A DNA stretch of 64,000 nt from Posidonia oceanica (Eukaryota; Streptophyta; Magnoliopsida; Alismatales; Posidoniaceae), in assembly GCA_037176725.1 (NCBI GenBank), contig JAZBRS010000014.1:75064501-75128500 (forward strand), given 5' to 3'. How positions within the stretch are numbered: the stretch's first letter is position 1; each line of letters begins with the position of its first letter. The notes beneath the pieces were generated by a model. The model made no database searches. It was not told the DNA's origin and was given only the letters and a program-made list of their open reading frames with translations. Below are positions 24,051 to 34,007 of the stretch, piece after piece. A program made the translations under genes and the position numbers.

Positions 24051-25527
24051 ATGGTGGTCATCAAGATGGAGTACAAGCAAGAGCAAGATACATCCTTAAT
24101 TATTATTATTATTCTCAGCTCTATATTTTATATTTTCCTTTTTGGCTTATGTTTGGTTGCTTTGTATGGTATCAAAAGGCTTGGAAATGATTGCAGGAGG
24201 GTCGGTGGTTCTGAATAATATTGTGGGTTCCGGAGGGAGAACCTTTTTTATGCACTGGACGGTTCTGCTGCTGCTGTTATTGTTATTGTCTCTGTGCAGG
24301 AAAATCTCTGTCTCTGTATATGGCCCATTGGTCATTGTTGATTATTATTTTTTGTCTCTGTGCATTGTTGCTTGTTGTATGTGTCCCAATGTCCTGCCTA
24401 TTTGGATGCTAATGGTAATCATGTAGAAGATATCTACATATTGCATGACACATTGAATATGGATAAGAGAGTGAGAACAAGGGGAAGCTGTGCCTTTATT
24501 GTCCTTGCCTTTATGGTTCTTGTTTTCTGATTGGAAGATTGTAGCCCAAAGTTGCTTTTGCCTTTTAGAAGGAACAGTGGTTATCTGTGCGATGAGGATT
24601 TGGATTGGTGTTAAGATTGGTATTGAGAAGAAGCAAGAAGGGTTTTACTCACTTTTAGTCTTCCCAACAAGTAGGGAGAATGTTCTTGCTGGGAATCATT
24701 GAGGAATGGATAAAGATGACGAAGAAAGAAGAAAATGGAACCAGAGCACTGCCTTGCTGTCTCCCATTCTTTTGTTCTATCTATTGGAACTGTTTTGCCT
24801 TTATGACGGTGCTACATCTACTACTCGCCTTTGTCCATAGTCTATTTTCAAATAGATTCCCAGCCACTACCACACGGAAATTAATAAGATCCAAAAAGAA
24901 GAAGCAACAATGCCAACTTCACTAATAAGATTTTTTTTTTTTTTCTTTTGAAAAAGACTTCACCAATAAGCTTTTTTTGAAAGTCGACTTCGCCAATATG
25001 TTGAAACACAAACAAACACAATGGTGAGATCAGCACAAATGGAAAGATATGGAGAGTAGTGCAGAAACTGAGATAACATGTGAACACTCACATTAACTAT
25101 GGGGACCATCACTTCCAAAGTTGGCCACAGGGAGCCGTTTAAGTTGGTAGGGTGTTCAATTCAAGACCCACTTTGCTTTTTTATGTTGTTGTCCGGAAAG
25201 AAGTAGTGGGGTTTTTCCTTTCGAACTTTGGTGTGTCTGATAGAGAAGCCACATGCTTCAGGGTGACATGTACCCCGGGCAATGGGATTTTTTTTTCCCT
25301 TTAAGCTTCTGGTCCTTCCCCAACTCGAGAAGTCCTTTTCTTTTATGTTTCAGAATTGCAGATCTCGAAAACCATGCAACCATTAATATATGATCCTGCC
25401 CTTCTAATCGGATTAGCACACCAGACCGGGTCCATCTCAGTATATAGTATAGGATTTTTTGTCTTAATACCTTAATTAAATACCAATTTGTTCTCTATAC
25501 ATCTCTTTTATCAAAAATTACCTATAT
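24051..25527. other. AZG1 3' flank, no further gene seen
   Basis: The first few hundred bases are the probable 3' UTR (AATTATTATTATTATT run after 24097). No clear AATAAA signal was found. ORFs at 24142-24426, 24490-24702 and 24680-24925 are chance frames. A short phrase ACTTCACCAATAAG recurs three times in degenerate form at 24915-25000. Confidence 0.4.
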
Positions 25528-25887
25528 TAAGGATGCAAATGGATCGGATATGATACAGATATAGATATACCACATCTGAATCTGTATTCAAAATATAGAT
25601 ACAGATATGGATAAAAAATGATCGGATACAGATAAAGTTAGATATAAAAACAGATACGATGATATATATATTACATATACTATAAGAAAATTGATTATAG
25701 GTAATAAAAATATGGCAACGGAATAACATCCGTTCAGATGCATTCGACGAATTTAGATACGGATGTCAAAATTAACATCCATTCGGATATAGATACGAAT
25801 TCGAAAATTTTCGTATACATTCTTAGCAGACAAAAATTTTCGAATTCAAATTCAGATATCGACAGATTTGCTCTATTTACACCCTTA
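25528..25887. mobile_element. hAT-like MITE, 360 bp
   Basis: The ends are TAAGGATGCAAATGG (25528) and, inverted, TAAGGGTGTAAATAG (ending 25887), with an AT-rich GATACAGATATAGATA interior. The ends resemble those of the better supported MITE at 17810-18350. The 8-bp flanks do not match, so the target duplication is not confirmed. Confidence 0.5.
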
Positions 25888-25893
25888 TTTGTG

Positions 25894-26261
25894 AGGATGC
25901 TACCATATATTTCGACAACGAATGCCATGACTTGTTGAAGAGGATACATGATGAAAACAAGCCAACCGGTGGGCTTAAATTTGTCACCAATTGTTATGGT
26001 ATTGTTGGTATGTGCTATCTGATGCGAGTTTTCTTTTCTTCTATTGACTTCATCAGGAAGTTTCACATTTAAATTGAAATTGTTTTTCTCCTTGTTAGGG
26101 TTTGTCAAATTCTTGGGACCTTACTACATGCTGCTTATTACCAGGAGGCACAATGGCACCATTTGTGGCCACACAATATATGCAATCACTAGAAGCAAAA
26201 TGGTTGCACTTCCAAATTCCACAGTGCAGCCTGATATAACTGATTCTAAGAATGAGAATAG
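25894..26261 (+). pseudogene. SAC-domain phosphoinositide phosphatase gene fragment (two exons)
   Basis: Exon A (to 26007) reads CHDLLKRIHDENKPTGGLKF then VTNCYGIV. Intron 26008-26098 has GT...AG borders. Exon B (26099-26261) reads GFVKFLGPYYMLLITRR, GTICGHTIYAITRSKMVAL, then PNSTVQPDITDSKNENR. This is the early part of the SAC phosphatase domain as in plant SAC2-5/FIG4-type proteins that dephosphorylate phosphoinositides. The reading is stop-free across the splice, but the catalytic CX5R part, the gene start and all later exons are absent. A MITE lies directly upstream and a copia 3' LTR directly downstream. It is a gene relic or captured fragment. A live gene broken by young insertions cannot be excluded. 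Confidence 0.75.
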
Positions 26262-26278
26262 GTCTTTTGTTCATTCTA

Positions 26279-26557
26279 CATGTAAATGTATAATGCCATT
26301 GAAACTTATTAGATATACAATAAAATATTATTTTTAATAAGTAAATTTCAAATTCTTAGTAGACAAATGTCCATGGAGTGCATGACCTTGTTTTATTTTT
26401 GCTTATATTACCTCTGCCCATAACTGCCTCTATGATCTGAGGGAGAAATTTTCTCTCTTTTTTATAATGGACGTGGTTTTCATTGACCACTTTAATTCCA
26501 GAGAAACATTTTCTTTTCTTGTTACCATTTTTGGTCTTGATTGACTATTTCCTAACA
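26279..26557 (-). mobile_element. Probable 3' LTR of a second copia element
   Basis: On the minus strand an LTR-like start TGTTAGGAAATAGTC (at 26557) follows directly after a purine-rich tract CCAAGTGAGAGA (26558-26570), the usual copia polypurine tract and LTR junction. The 3' end of the LTR is uncertain. A TG at about 26279 is one candidate, giving a short LTR of about 280 bp. Confidence 0.55.
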
Positions 26558-26589
26558 TCTCTCACTTGGTCATAATGACCAAGCAATAA

Positions 26590-27385
26590 ATTCCTATATA
26601 CTCCCATTATTCATGGAATGTATGAGGTTTTTTTTTTCAATTTCCACTCCCACTATTCGTGAGAATGTGATCCATCTCTATTATCCATGGAAATGTTCAT
26701 CAATCCCATCAAGTTTACATGCTTGATAAGTTTCTCTGCTGGAATCCCTTTTGTCATTGGATTAGCAATCATGTTCGAGGTGGGAATATAACTCACATCT
26801 ATTTCCTCTTTCTTTATAATATCACGAATGTAGTGATAATGTATTTCAATGTGCTTTTTCTCTTGAGCTATTTGCAGAACTATTTATGAGACTAATTGCT
26901 GCTTAATTATCATAACATATTCCAACTGATCCATCTATCAGATTAGGATCCAAGTCGTTCAAAAATCTTTTAATCTAAACAGCATGTGTGGTGGCTGTAT
27001 TACATGCAATGTATTCCGCTTCCTGTGTATATCTAACAACATAACCTCGCTTCTTACTTCCCTATAAGACAACACCACCACCAAAGATGAATAATTGCCT
27101 AGATGTGGACTTTCCATCATCTTTATCACTTCTAAAGTCCGCATCTGAATAACCTAATACTTCCAGCATTTCCGCTTGGTATACTGGTTTGTGTTGCAAC
27201 GTGTCTTTGATATATTTCATAATCTTCTTAACAGCTTCTCAATGTGTTGTTCCAGGATTACTTCGATACCTACTAACCAAACTCACTGAATATGCCAAAT
27301 CCGGTCTAGTGCACAACATAGCATACATTAAACTTCCAACTGCTTGTGCATATGGTATTTTTAGAGGTTTCTATCCCTTTCTAGG
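26590..27385 (-). pseudogene. Ty1/copia pol: RNase H and C-terminal end
   Basis: The minus strand reads IPYAQAVGSLMYAMLCTRP, DLAYSVSLVSRYRSNPG, GYSDADFRSDKDDGKSTS, GSKKRGYVVRYTQEAEYIAC, ICYDN-AAISLINSSANS and ANPMTKGIPAEKLIKHVNLMG. This is the end of copia reverse transcriptase and the RNase H domain (Asp in YSDAD, Glu in EAEY, Asp in CYDN). There are several stops. It is cut at 27385 by LTR D. Upstream pol is beyond the nested insertions and not in the window. Confidence 0.88.
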
Positions 27386-29821
27386 TGTAGACACCCCAAT
27401 TTGACGCCTAGTCGGCGGATTCTCTCTGGAAGCTTGCTCGGATCGCGGTACGGCGGACCTGAACCCCCACCTAAACCCAACTTTGACCCAAAACCATCAA
27501 CCCTAATCCAGACCTAAAACCCCACCTAAACCCCACCTAAGCCTACCCAAACCTTACCCAAGCCTTAACCTAAGCCAACTCCCAAGAAAATCCCAAGAAA
27601 AACCCTTAAAACCTCTCTAGGCCGTTGGACGCTACTTGGGCCAGCGTCTTACGTAAGACGCTAGGCATGACAGCGTCCTATGTTGGATGTTGCCTGTGCC
27701 AGCGTCCTACGTTGGACACAGCTCAGTAGAGTGTCCAACACATCGGCCGTGCCAGTGCCTTTGGCTCGAGCTCCACCGCACCCAGGGCTGCCCTCCGCCA
27801 GCTCTGCCGCTCCCCCCGGACTGCCCCGTCACTTGGCTTGCCCCAGGAGCCAGTGCCTCACCCCGGAGCCGCCTGTACAGCCCTCAACCACCCGTCCAAG
27901 TCCCACCCGCGCAAACAGCCGCCCACGACCTGCCGCTCCCGTGCACGCCACCTCCTGCCAATGGCCGTGCCAGAGCATGCCTTGCCCCGCCAGAGCACGC
28001 CCTACCACCCTGTGCCATTTCCCGTGCATGCCACCTCCTGCCACGACCTCCACCATGCCCTGCCACTGTTCTCCTTGTGCAGACCTCGCCGAATAAAACC
28101 AGTGAACCCAACCCAACACCCATTCGAGAGGGGTGTGAATCCAATTCCAAAAACAGAGCCTTTCCAGCACTCCCCAGCGATCCTCAGCCTCCCCTCGTGC
28201 GAGAGAGAGCCCCCTGAGCGTTTCCCAGCAACTAGGCCACCGCTGCGCCCACACCAGTGTCGTCCGAGCTCGTCGTCCACCAACTCCGGCCGACTCTGAG
28301 GCACACACCTGGCCCGCACCACAGGTAACTCTTTCCTCCTCGAGCGCCCCTCACTCCTCCCTCGTCCTCGTGAAGCCTCACAGTCGGTGGAACAATCTAC
28401 GCACCCATTTCATGCACTGATTGCATGTTTACGTTCGTTTTTACATGCTCATGCTTACTAGGTAGCTAGTTTTCGATTTCTAGTCGCTTTGGATGCTTAA
28501 TCATGCTCAGAGTTTTCCCAATCTGTTAGATGCTGAAACTGGTGCGTCTTACATAAGACGCACCCTGTCACAGCGTCTTACGTCTCTGTTTGTTTTTTTT
28601 AATATGCTTCCTTGCAAATGTGGTTTGGATGTTGTTTTATGTGGATTAATATGATGCATGCTTTCTCATGAACTCTTGGATACCATGTTTTGGATCATAT
28701 GTTGATTTTTGCTTGGAAATCTTTTCATATTTCAAAATATCTATCCAGGGCGTAAGACGCAGGCTCCCTCAGCGTCTTACACTCCAGTTTACTATTTTGC
28801 AAATAACAACTTAAAGTCATTTTTTTTTGAATGTTTGCTTGATTCATGATGGACGCCAAGTTTTTATCTATCTTCAGTGGCTTGTTGTTTTCCTTTATGA
28901 TCCATGATCTCTAATGCATGTCATGTTTTTATGAACCTGTGTTCTCTGTGTTAGATGCAGAGGTTCCTACGTCTTATGTAAGACGCAGGGGTTTCCAGCG
29001 TCTAACACCATATGCCTGCTTAATCCTGATTTAGTGCCTGCATCATGTTTTTAGGTTTGCTTGCCATTACATCGATTTTTCTGGTATGATTTACCTGTCC
29101 ACAGTTGCAACATTGCATTTAATTCATTGTTTATCAAAATATGCATGCATTCTTTAAAAATCGAGGGTTTAGGCGTTAGACGCTGAGGATCCCAGCGTCC
29201 AACGTTAGACGCTGGTGATCTCAGCGTCCAACACTTTAACTTGCTGCACTCTGATTTCAAGCACAGATTTTGATTCGAACATCGTTTCCCGCATTTGATC
29301 GCTTCCAGTGCATGTTCTAGCACTCCTGCACATTGCCTGATCATGGTTTTCCTATTTTACACCTTGCATCACCTGTCTTCCTGTGATTTTCCGCCTCGGA
29401 CTTGGTTTCCATCGCATGTCACCATTCACATTGCATGGCTTTCTCCGGCGTTTTGATTTCTCGCCTGCATCCATTAGGGTAGTGATGCTTACTGTCTGGA
29501 GTTCTTACAAATCGAGGCACGCCCGGTTCAGAATACTGGCAGCGCTGCTGAACACATAGATTGCATGTTTAATTTCCATCATGCATCTCGACATTTAAAG
29601 CATTCATGGCATTTAGGCATTTAAAGTATGTTAAAGCATTCATCATGGCATAGCATTTCTCGCCTACGGGCGTACAGTTAATAGCAAGCATTGCCGACAT
29701 TCCTGTATATGTGAACGAAAAGCCTAGAAAGACCGATTTCGGGTGTATGAGGGTGCCTAACACCTTTCCTATGCGAAACAGGAGTTTGTAGTGACCGTGC
29801 CTCTTGAATGACGCGGTCACA
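27386..29821 (+). mobile_element. LTR D: Tat/Ogre-type LTR, cut by element E
   Basis: It starts TGTAGACACCCC at 27386 inside copia RNase H. It contains the block GTGATGCTTACTGTCTGG (29485 region) and the hairpin block GAGGGTGCCTAACACC (about 29748), so it is sense-oriented and complete up to roughly 250 bp before its 3' end, where element E is inserted. It carries repeated palindromes built on GCGTC...GACGC at 27643-27662, 28541-28564, 28752-28780, about 28969-29007 and 29172-29232. ORFs at 27680-28308 in several overlapping frames are not genes. Confidence 0.8.
27643..27662. repeat. Perfect 20-bp palindrome with TTACGTAA core
   Basis: AGCGTCTTACGTAAGACGCT reads the same on both strands. Four further clusters of the same word lie in LTR D, at 28541-28564 (11-bp arms, 2-bp centre), 28752-28780 (9-bp arms apart), 28969-29007 and 29172-29232 (including 29194-29213 with an AACGTT core). 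Confidence 0.9.
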
Positions 29822-32296
29822 TGTTGTCAGAGATCGCGCGCGCCGGCTAGAGAGAAAGGGCCACTGCCAACGGTGGATCCGAGGAAGGACGCTCGACTTG
29901 AAAACACCAAAAAACGGTAAGAAACAAAAGATAAAGCAAAACGGAGTCGCCACCTAGTCTATTAAATCGGAAGATGAGGAAAGCCGAAGAAAGCATGAGA
30001 AAACATGCAAATGCATGCTATGTCATGCAAAAATATGACTCGTGCCAAGGATAAGGGCATAATGGTCATTGTGGGCCAAGAGAAAGGGTAAGGACTCCTG
30101 TTACGCACGGAGAAGGTGTTAGGCACCCCCGATACGCCTGGAATCGGTCTTTCTAGGCTTTTCGCTTGCATATGCAGGAATTTCGGCAATGCTTGCCTTT
30201 AACTGTATGCCCGTAGGCAAGGATGCTATGCTAGGCTTATGAATGCTTTAACATGCTTAAATGTATGCTTAATGCCATGAAGCATGAGGGAAAACAAAAC
30301 ATACGATCTATGTGCTCAACGACGCTGTTGGTATCTAAACCAAGCATACCACGGTTCAAAAGAAGTCCAAACAGTAAGCATCATTGCCCTAAATGCAATG
30401 CGGGCGCAAAATAAGACGTCGGGGAAAACCATGCAATGCAAGGAGGTGGCATGCAACATGTATTTGTAAAACATGCTAAGCTTGATAAAACTAAGCCAAA
30501 ACGACTAGTATAAGTTGAAATGATATGATATGACGATAAAATAAGCTAGGAAAGCAAGACAGGAGCAAAACAAGTTAAGGTGAAGCGGCAAACAGGTGGT
30601 TGGCTACTGTCTGAGTTCAGGCATGAGTCGTCGGTCATCTAGGCGACAGGGCACATCGCTAGCCTGAGCGGCGGTGGCACATGTTGCCAGCGAGAGCGGT
30701 GACAGGGCCCTCTACAGGCTACCTCAGACAATCAACTTCATTGCCTCTAAAATGGCATGCAAACATTGTGAAATACGAAATAAACTACATGGAAATAGAG
30801 ACGGCACATCCAGGATTAAAACCAAACAAACGGTATGCAAAATGGATGCCGGAGCCACGAGATAAGCCGGCCCAAAGTCCAGCCAAGGGACTGCCTGAAC
30901 CATAGGTTGAGTCGCCGCTTAGAACGACGACGAACCTGGTAATCCAGAGGCCGAACTTCATCACCAAACCTCGCACCTTCGGCGATGCAAATCATGCAAC
31001 TAAATACATGGAAATAAAGAGCATACATCCACGAGTACAAGCATATAATCAACATTCAAAATGGTCGCCTGAGCCGCGAGATACGGCGGCCCAAACTCAG
31101 ACCAGCGACAGTCCCAATGACGAACTTCGACGTCGAACTGCATGACGTCGGCGCCATGAAACAGGCCACCGTTGATCAGGGAAGCATCACAGCATTCCTA
31201 CGATCACATCCACACCTTCAGTGTGGGAAGAGGACAAGTGGATCGCTCCAGCCGTCCCCCTCCTCTCCTCGCCAGTGACAACCACGTCTACCAGCCTTGG
31301 GGAAGGCCGGTAGGCCGCAAGACGCCACCACGGCCCTCGGAGAGGGCCAAGGGAGCTAGAGGGAGGTCAGAGGATGGGAGAGGTGTAGTTTCTCACCTAT
31401 GCGGGGGCACGGTTATGCCTCTCGACACGGCTCGTCGGAGGACAGCGACATGGAGTCTACGGCGGCGCAGAGGGTAGCGACGGCGGCTTGGCGGGATTGG
31501 AATGCACTCGGGGACGCCTATGTGGTGCTTCCTGGTGCTCAGGGAAGGAGGTTGCGGTGTGTGGCAGCCGAAATTGAGTCGTTGGCCGGAGATGGGAGGG
31601 CTCACTGGAGACGGGGAAGACGACGGCGCAAGGTAGCTGTGGGCATGCTCGGAGGCTCGGGGAGGCCTACTGGAGCTCGAGTGGATGTCTGGGGATGCTC
31701 AGGAATCGCTCAAGGTGCACGGGAGTGGGTCTCTCTCTCTGGATTTCTCGGAAAATGGCCGTTGACGGTGGAGTGGAAGGTTGGGTTGTGGTTTTGTTGG
31801 GCGAGCCTACTAGGAAGGACGGTGGCAGGGCGAGGTGTGCACGGGAGAGCGTGGCAAGGTGTGGCCTGGTGGGGTGTCAGAGGCATGGGTGAGCTTTGGC
31901 AAGGGGATGGCGTGCACGACAGCGGTAGATGGCATGGGTGTAGGGTGGCGGGAGGCAGCTCGCGCGGGAGAGGAGTTTAACAGGTGAGTCGCTTCTCTGC
32001 ATGGCGACAACGTTAGTCACCGCTGTGAGAGGCGACGAACCTAGTCACCGCTGTGACAGGCGACCAGGGCCTCTTGACTCAACAGGGCCTGTTCCAGGGT
32101 TTAGTGGGATGCTAATGGGCCTAGGCTTTGATGTAGAATGGTCTTGGGCAGGTTTTAATGGTTTTGGGTTGGTTTGGTTTGAGTAGGGTTTAAATGGGAT
32201 TTAAGTGGGGTTAGGGTTTGGATTAGGCATGCCACGATTTGAGTGAGTTCCTAGAGAAATCCACCAACGTCCAACTGCCAAAACGGGGTGTCTACA
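29822..32296 (-). mobile_element. LTR E: 3' LTR of a minus-strand Tat-type element
   Basis: On the minus strand it starts TGTAGACACCCCGTTTTGGC at 32296 and ends CTCTGACAACA at 29822 (2475 bp). A polypurine tract lies directly upstream (32297-32311), so this is the 3' LTR. It holds the inverted hairpin block (30104-30160), a PBS-like copy TGGCGACTCC (29943-29952 as ggagtcgcca) and repeated GGCGAC / GTCGCC words. The ORFs inside (for example 31399-31980) are not recognised. Confidence 0.8.
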
Positions 32297-32311
32297 GGTG
32301 CCCCTCCCTGT
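32297..32311 (-). other. Polypurine tract of element E
   Basis: On the minus strand ACAGGGAGGGGCACC directly precedes the TGTAGACACC start of LTR E. This purine run is the usual plus-strand primer site of LTR retrotransposons and fixes the orientation of E. Confidence 0.8.
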
Positions 32312-34007
32312 GCGAGGTCAAGGGAACCGAGGCCGCTGCTTAGGGTTGACAAGACACCCCACCGAACCAGCAAGAGCATAGTTGCTGTTGGCGTGAGTCA
32401 CTTACTCGGCGGATACACCGAAAGTCATGAGTCGTTGTCGCGATGCAAATGCGAGTGCAGATGTAAATGCTGATGCATGATGCAATGTTGATGCTAATGC
32501 AAAACTTGCACTAATGCTCATTACGCTGAACCCCGCTGGGAAGACGCGGGTGAAGCATGCGTGTGTGCGGATGCTATGGATAATGCATTGCTGTGTGTTG
32601 AGGCTCGAGGCAACTCTGGCACGGGATGTTGATGCGGTGCGATGCAAGGTGATGCTATGATATGCAAAGAAATGCTGAAAAGGATGCAATGCGACAAGTT
32701 GGCGGCTAATCCAAACTTGCACAAAAAGGAGCGCCAGGCAAGGCTAACGTGCTTGCCGCCCACGACGCCAGACAATATAACGGATGTCATCCGAGCAGTT
32801 AGGACTGCCAGCTCGACAAGAGGAAAAAAGTCCTTGCCCGCCCGGTACAAGGAAAACAAAACAAATGGGACCCCGTGAAGTCACGAGAAAGAGAAAGGCT
32901 TGTCCTCGCCAGAGGAAGCAAGCAGACGGGACTCCGGTAGAGTCACGCGAAAGGAAAAGGCTGGTCCTCGCCCGAGGAAGCAAGCAGGCGAGACTCCGGT
33001 AGAGTCATGCGAAAGAAAAGGCTTGTCCTCGCCCAAGGAAGCAAGCAGGTGGGACTCCGGCAGAGTCACGCGAAAGGAAAAGGCTTGTCCTCGCCTGAGG
33101 AAGCAAGCAAGCGGGACTTCGGTAGAGTCACGTGAAGGAAGAGAGGGCTTGTCCTCGCCCGAGGAAGCAAGCAGGCGGGACTCCGGCAGAGTCACGTGAA
33201 AGAGAAAGCCTTGTCCTAGCCCGAGGAAGCAAGCAGGCGGGACTTCGGCAGAGTCACGCAAAAGAAAAAGGTTTGTCCTCGCCCGAGGAAGCAAGCAGGC
33301 GGGACTCCGGCAGAGTCACGCGAAAGAAAAGGCTTTTCCTCGCCCGAGTAAGCAAGCAAGTGAGACTTTGGTAGAGTCACACAAAAGGAAAAGGTTTGTC
33401 CTCGCCCGAGGAAGCAAGCAGGCGGGACTCCGGTAGAGTCACGCGAAAGGAAAAGGCTTGCCCTCGCTCGAGGAAGCAAGCAGGCGGGACTCCGACAGAG
33501 TCATGTGAAAGGAAAAGACTTGTCCTCACTCAAGGAAGCAAGTAGGTGGGACTCTGGCAGAGTCACGCGAAATGAAAAGGCTTGTCCTCGTCCAAGGAAG
33601 CAAGCAGGCGGGACTCCGGCAGAGTCACGCAAAAGGAAAATGCTTGTCCTCGCCTGAGGAAGCAAGCAGGCGGGACTCTGGCGGAGTCACGCAAAAGAAA
33701 AGGCTTGTCCTCACCCGTGGAAGCAAGCAGGTGGGACTCCGGCAGAGTCACGCGAAAGAAAAGGTTTGTCCTCGCCCAAGGAAGCAAGCAGACGAGACTC
33801 CGGTAGAGTCACGCGAAAGAAAAAGGCAAGCTGGTAAGTACGGACTTACTGGAACATTTAAGGATGTCAGCCCAGAAGCAGATGGGTGAGTGATACCACA
33901 GGATAGCAGAAAAGATGCCCTTGGTATCAGGGATGGGATACCAGGGGACAGTTGAAACGCCCTTGGCTTCGAAATGCGGAGAATGGAGACAAAACTGATG
34001 TGCTTGC
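32312..34007 (-). other. 3' UTR of element E
   Basis: Non-coding internal DNA of element E between its polypurine tract and the point where LTR C begins (34008). About 950 bp is the 62-bp tandem array listed separately. The rest (32312-32880, 33836-34007) shows no ORF with a product. Confidence 0.65.
32881..33835. repeat. 62-bp tandem array, about 15 copies
   Basis: Units begin TCACGCGAAAGGAAAAGG at 32881, 32943, 33005, 33066, 33128, 33192 and onward, with spacing 61-64 bp. Each unit carries CTTGTCCTCG-CC-CGAGGAAGCAAG as an imperfect hairpin, and CTCCGG(T/C)AGAG at its end. ORFs of 70-137 codons on both strands here come only from the repeat. It sits in the 3' UTR of a Tat-type element, the known place for such arrays. 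Confidence 0.95.

Noticed and set aside
24142..24925. Short hydrophobic ORFs downstream of AZG1
   Set aside because: T-rich 3' flank sequence gives Leu/Cys/Phe-rich frames by chance; no family resemblance.
27680..28322. Pro/Cys-rich overlapping ORFs on both strands
   Set aside because: They lie in a C-rich part of LTR D, have no recognisable domain and shadow each other.
32881..33889. Array of about 62-bp units read as CRISPR or as coding repeats
   Set aside because: There are no unique spacers between identical repeats, the unit is not a multiple of three, and the setting is a plant retrotransposon 3' UTR.
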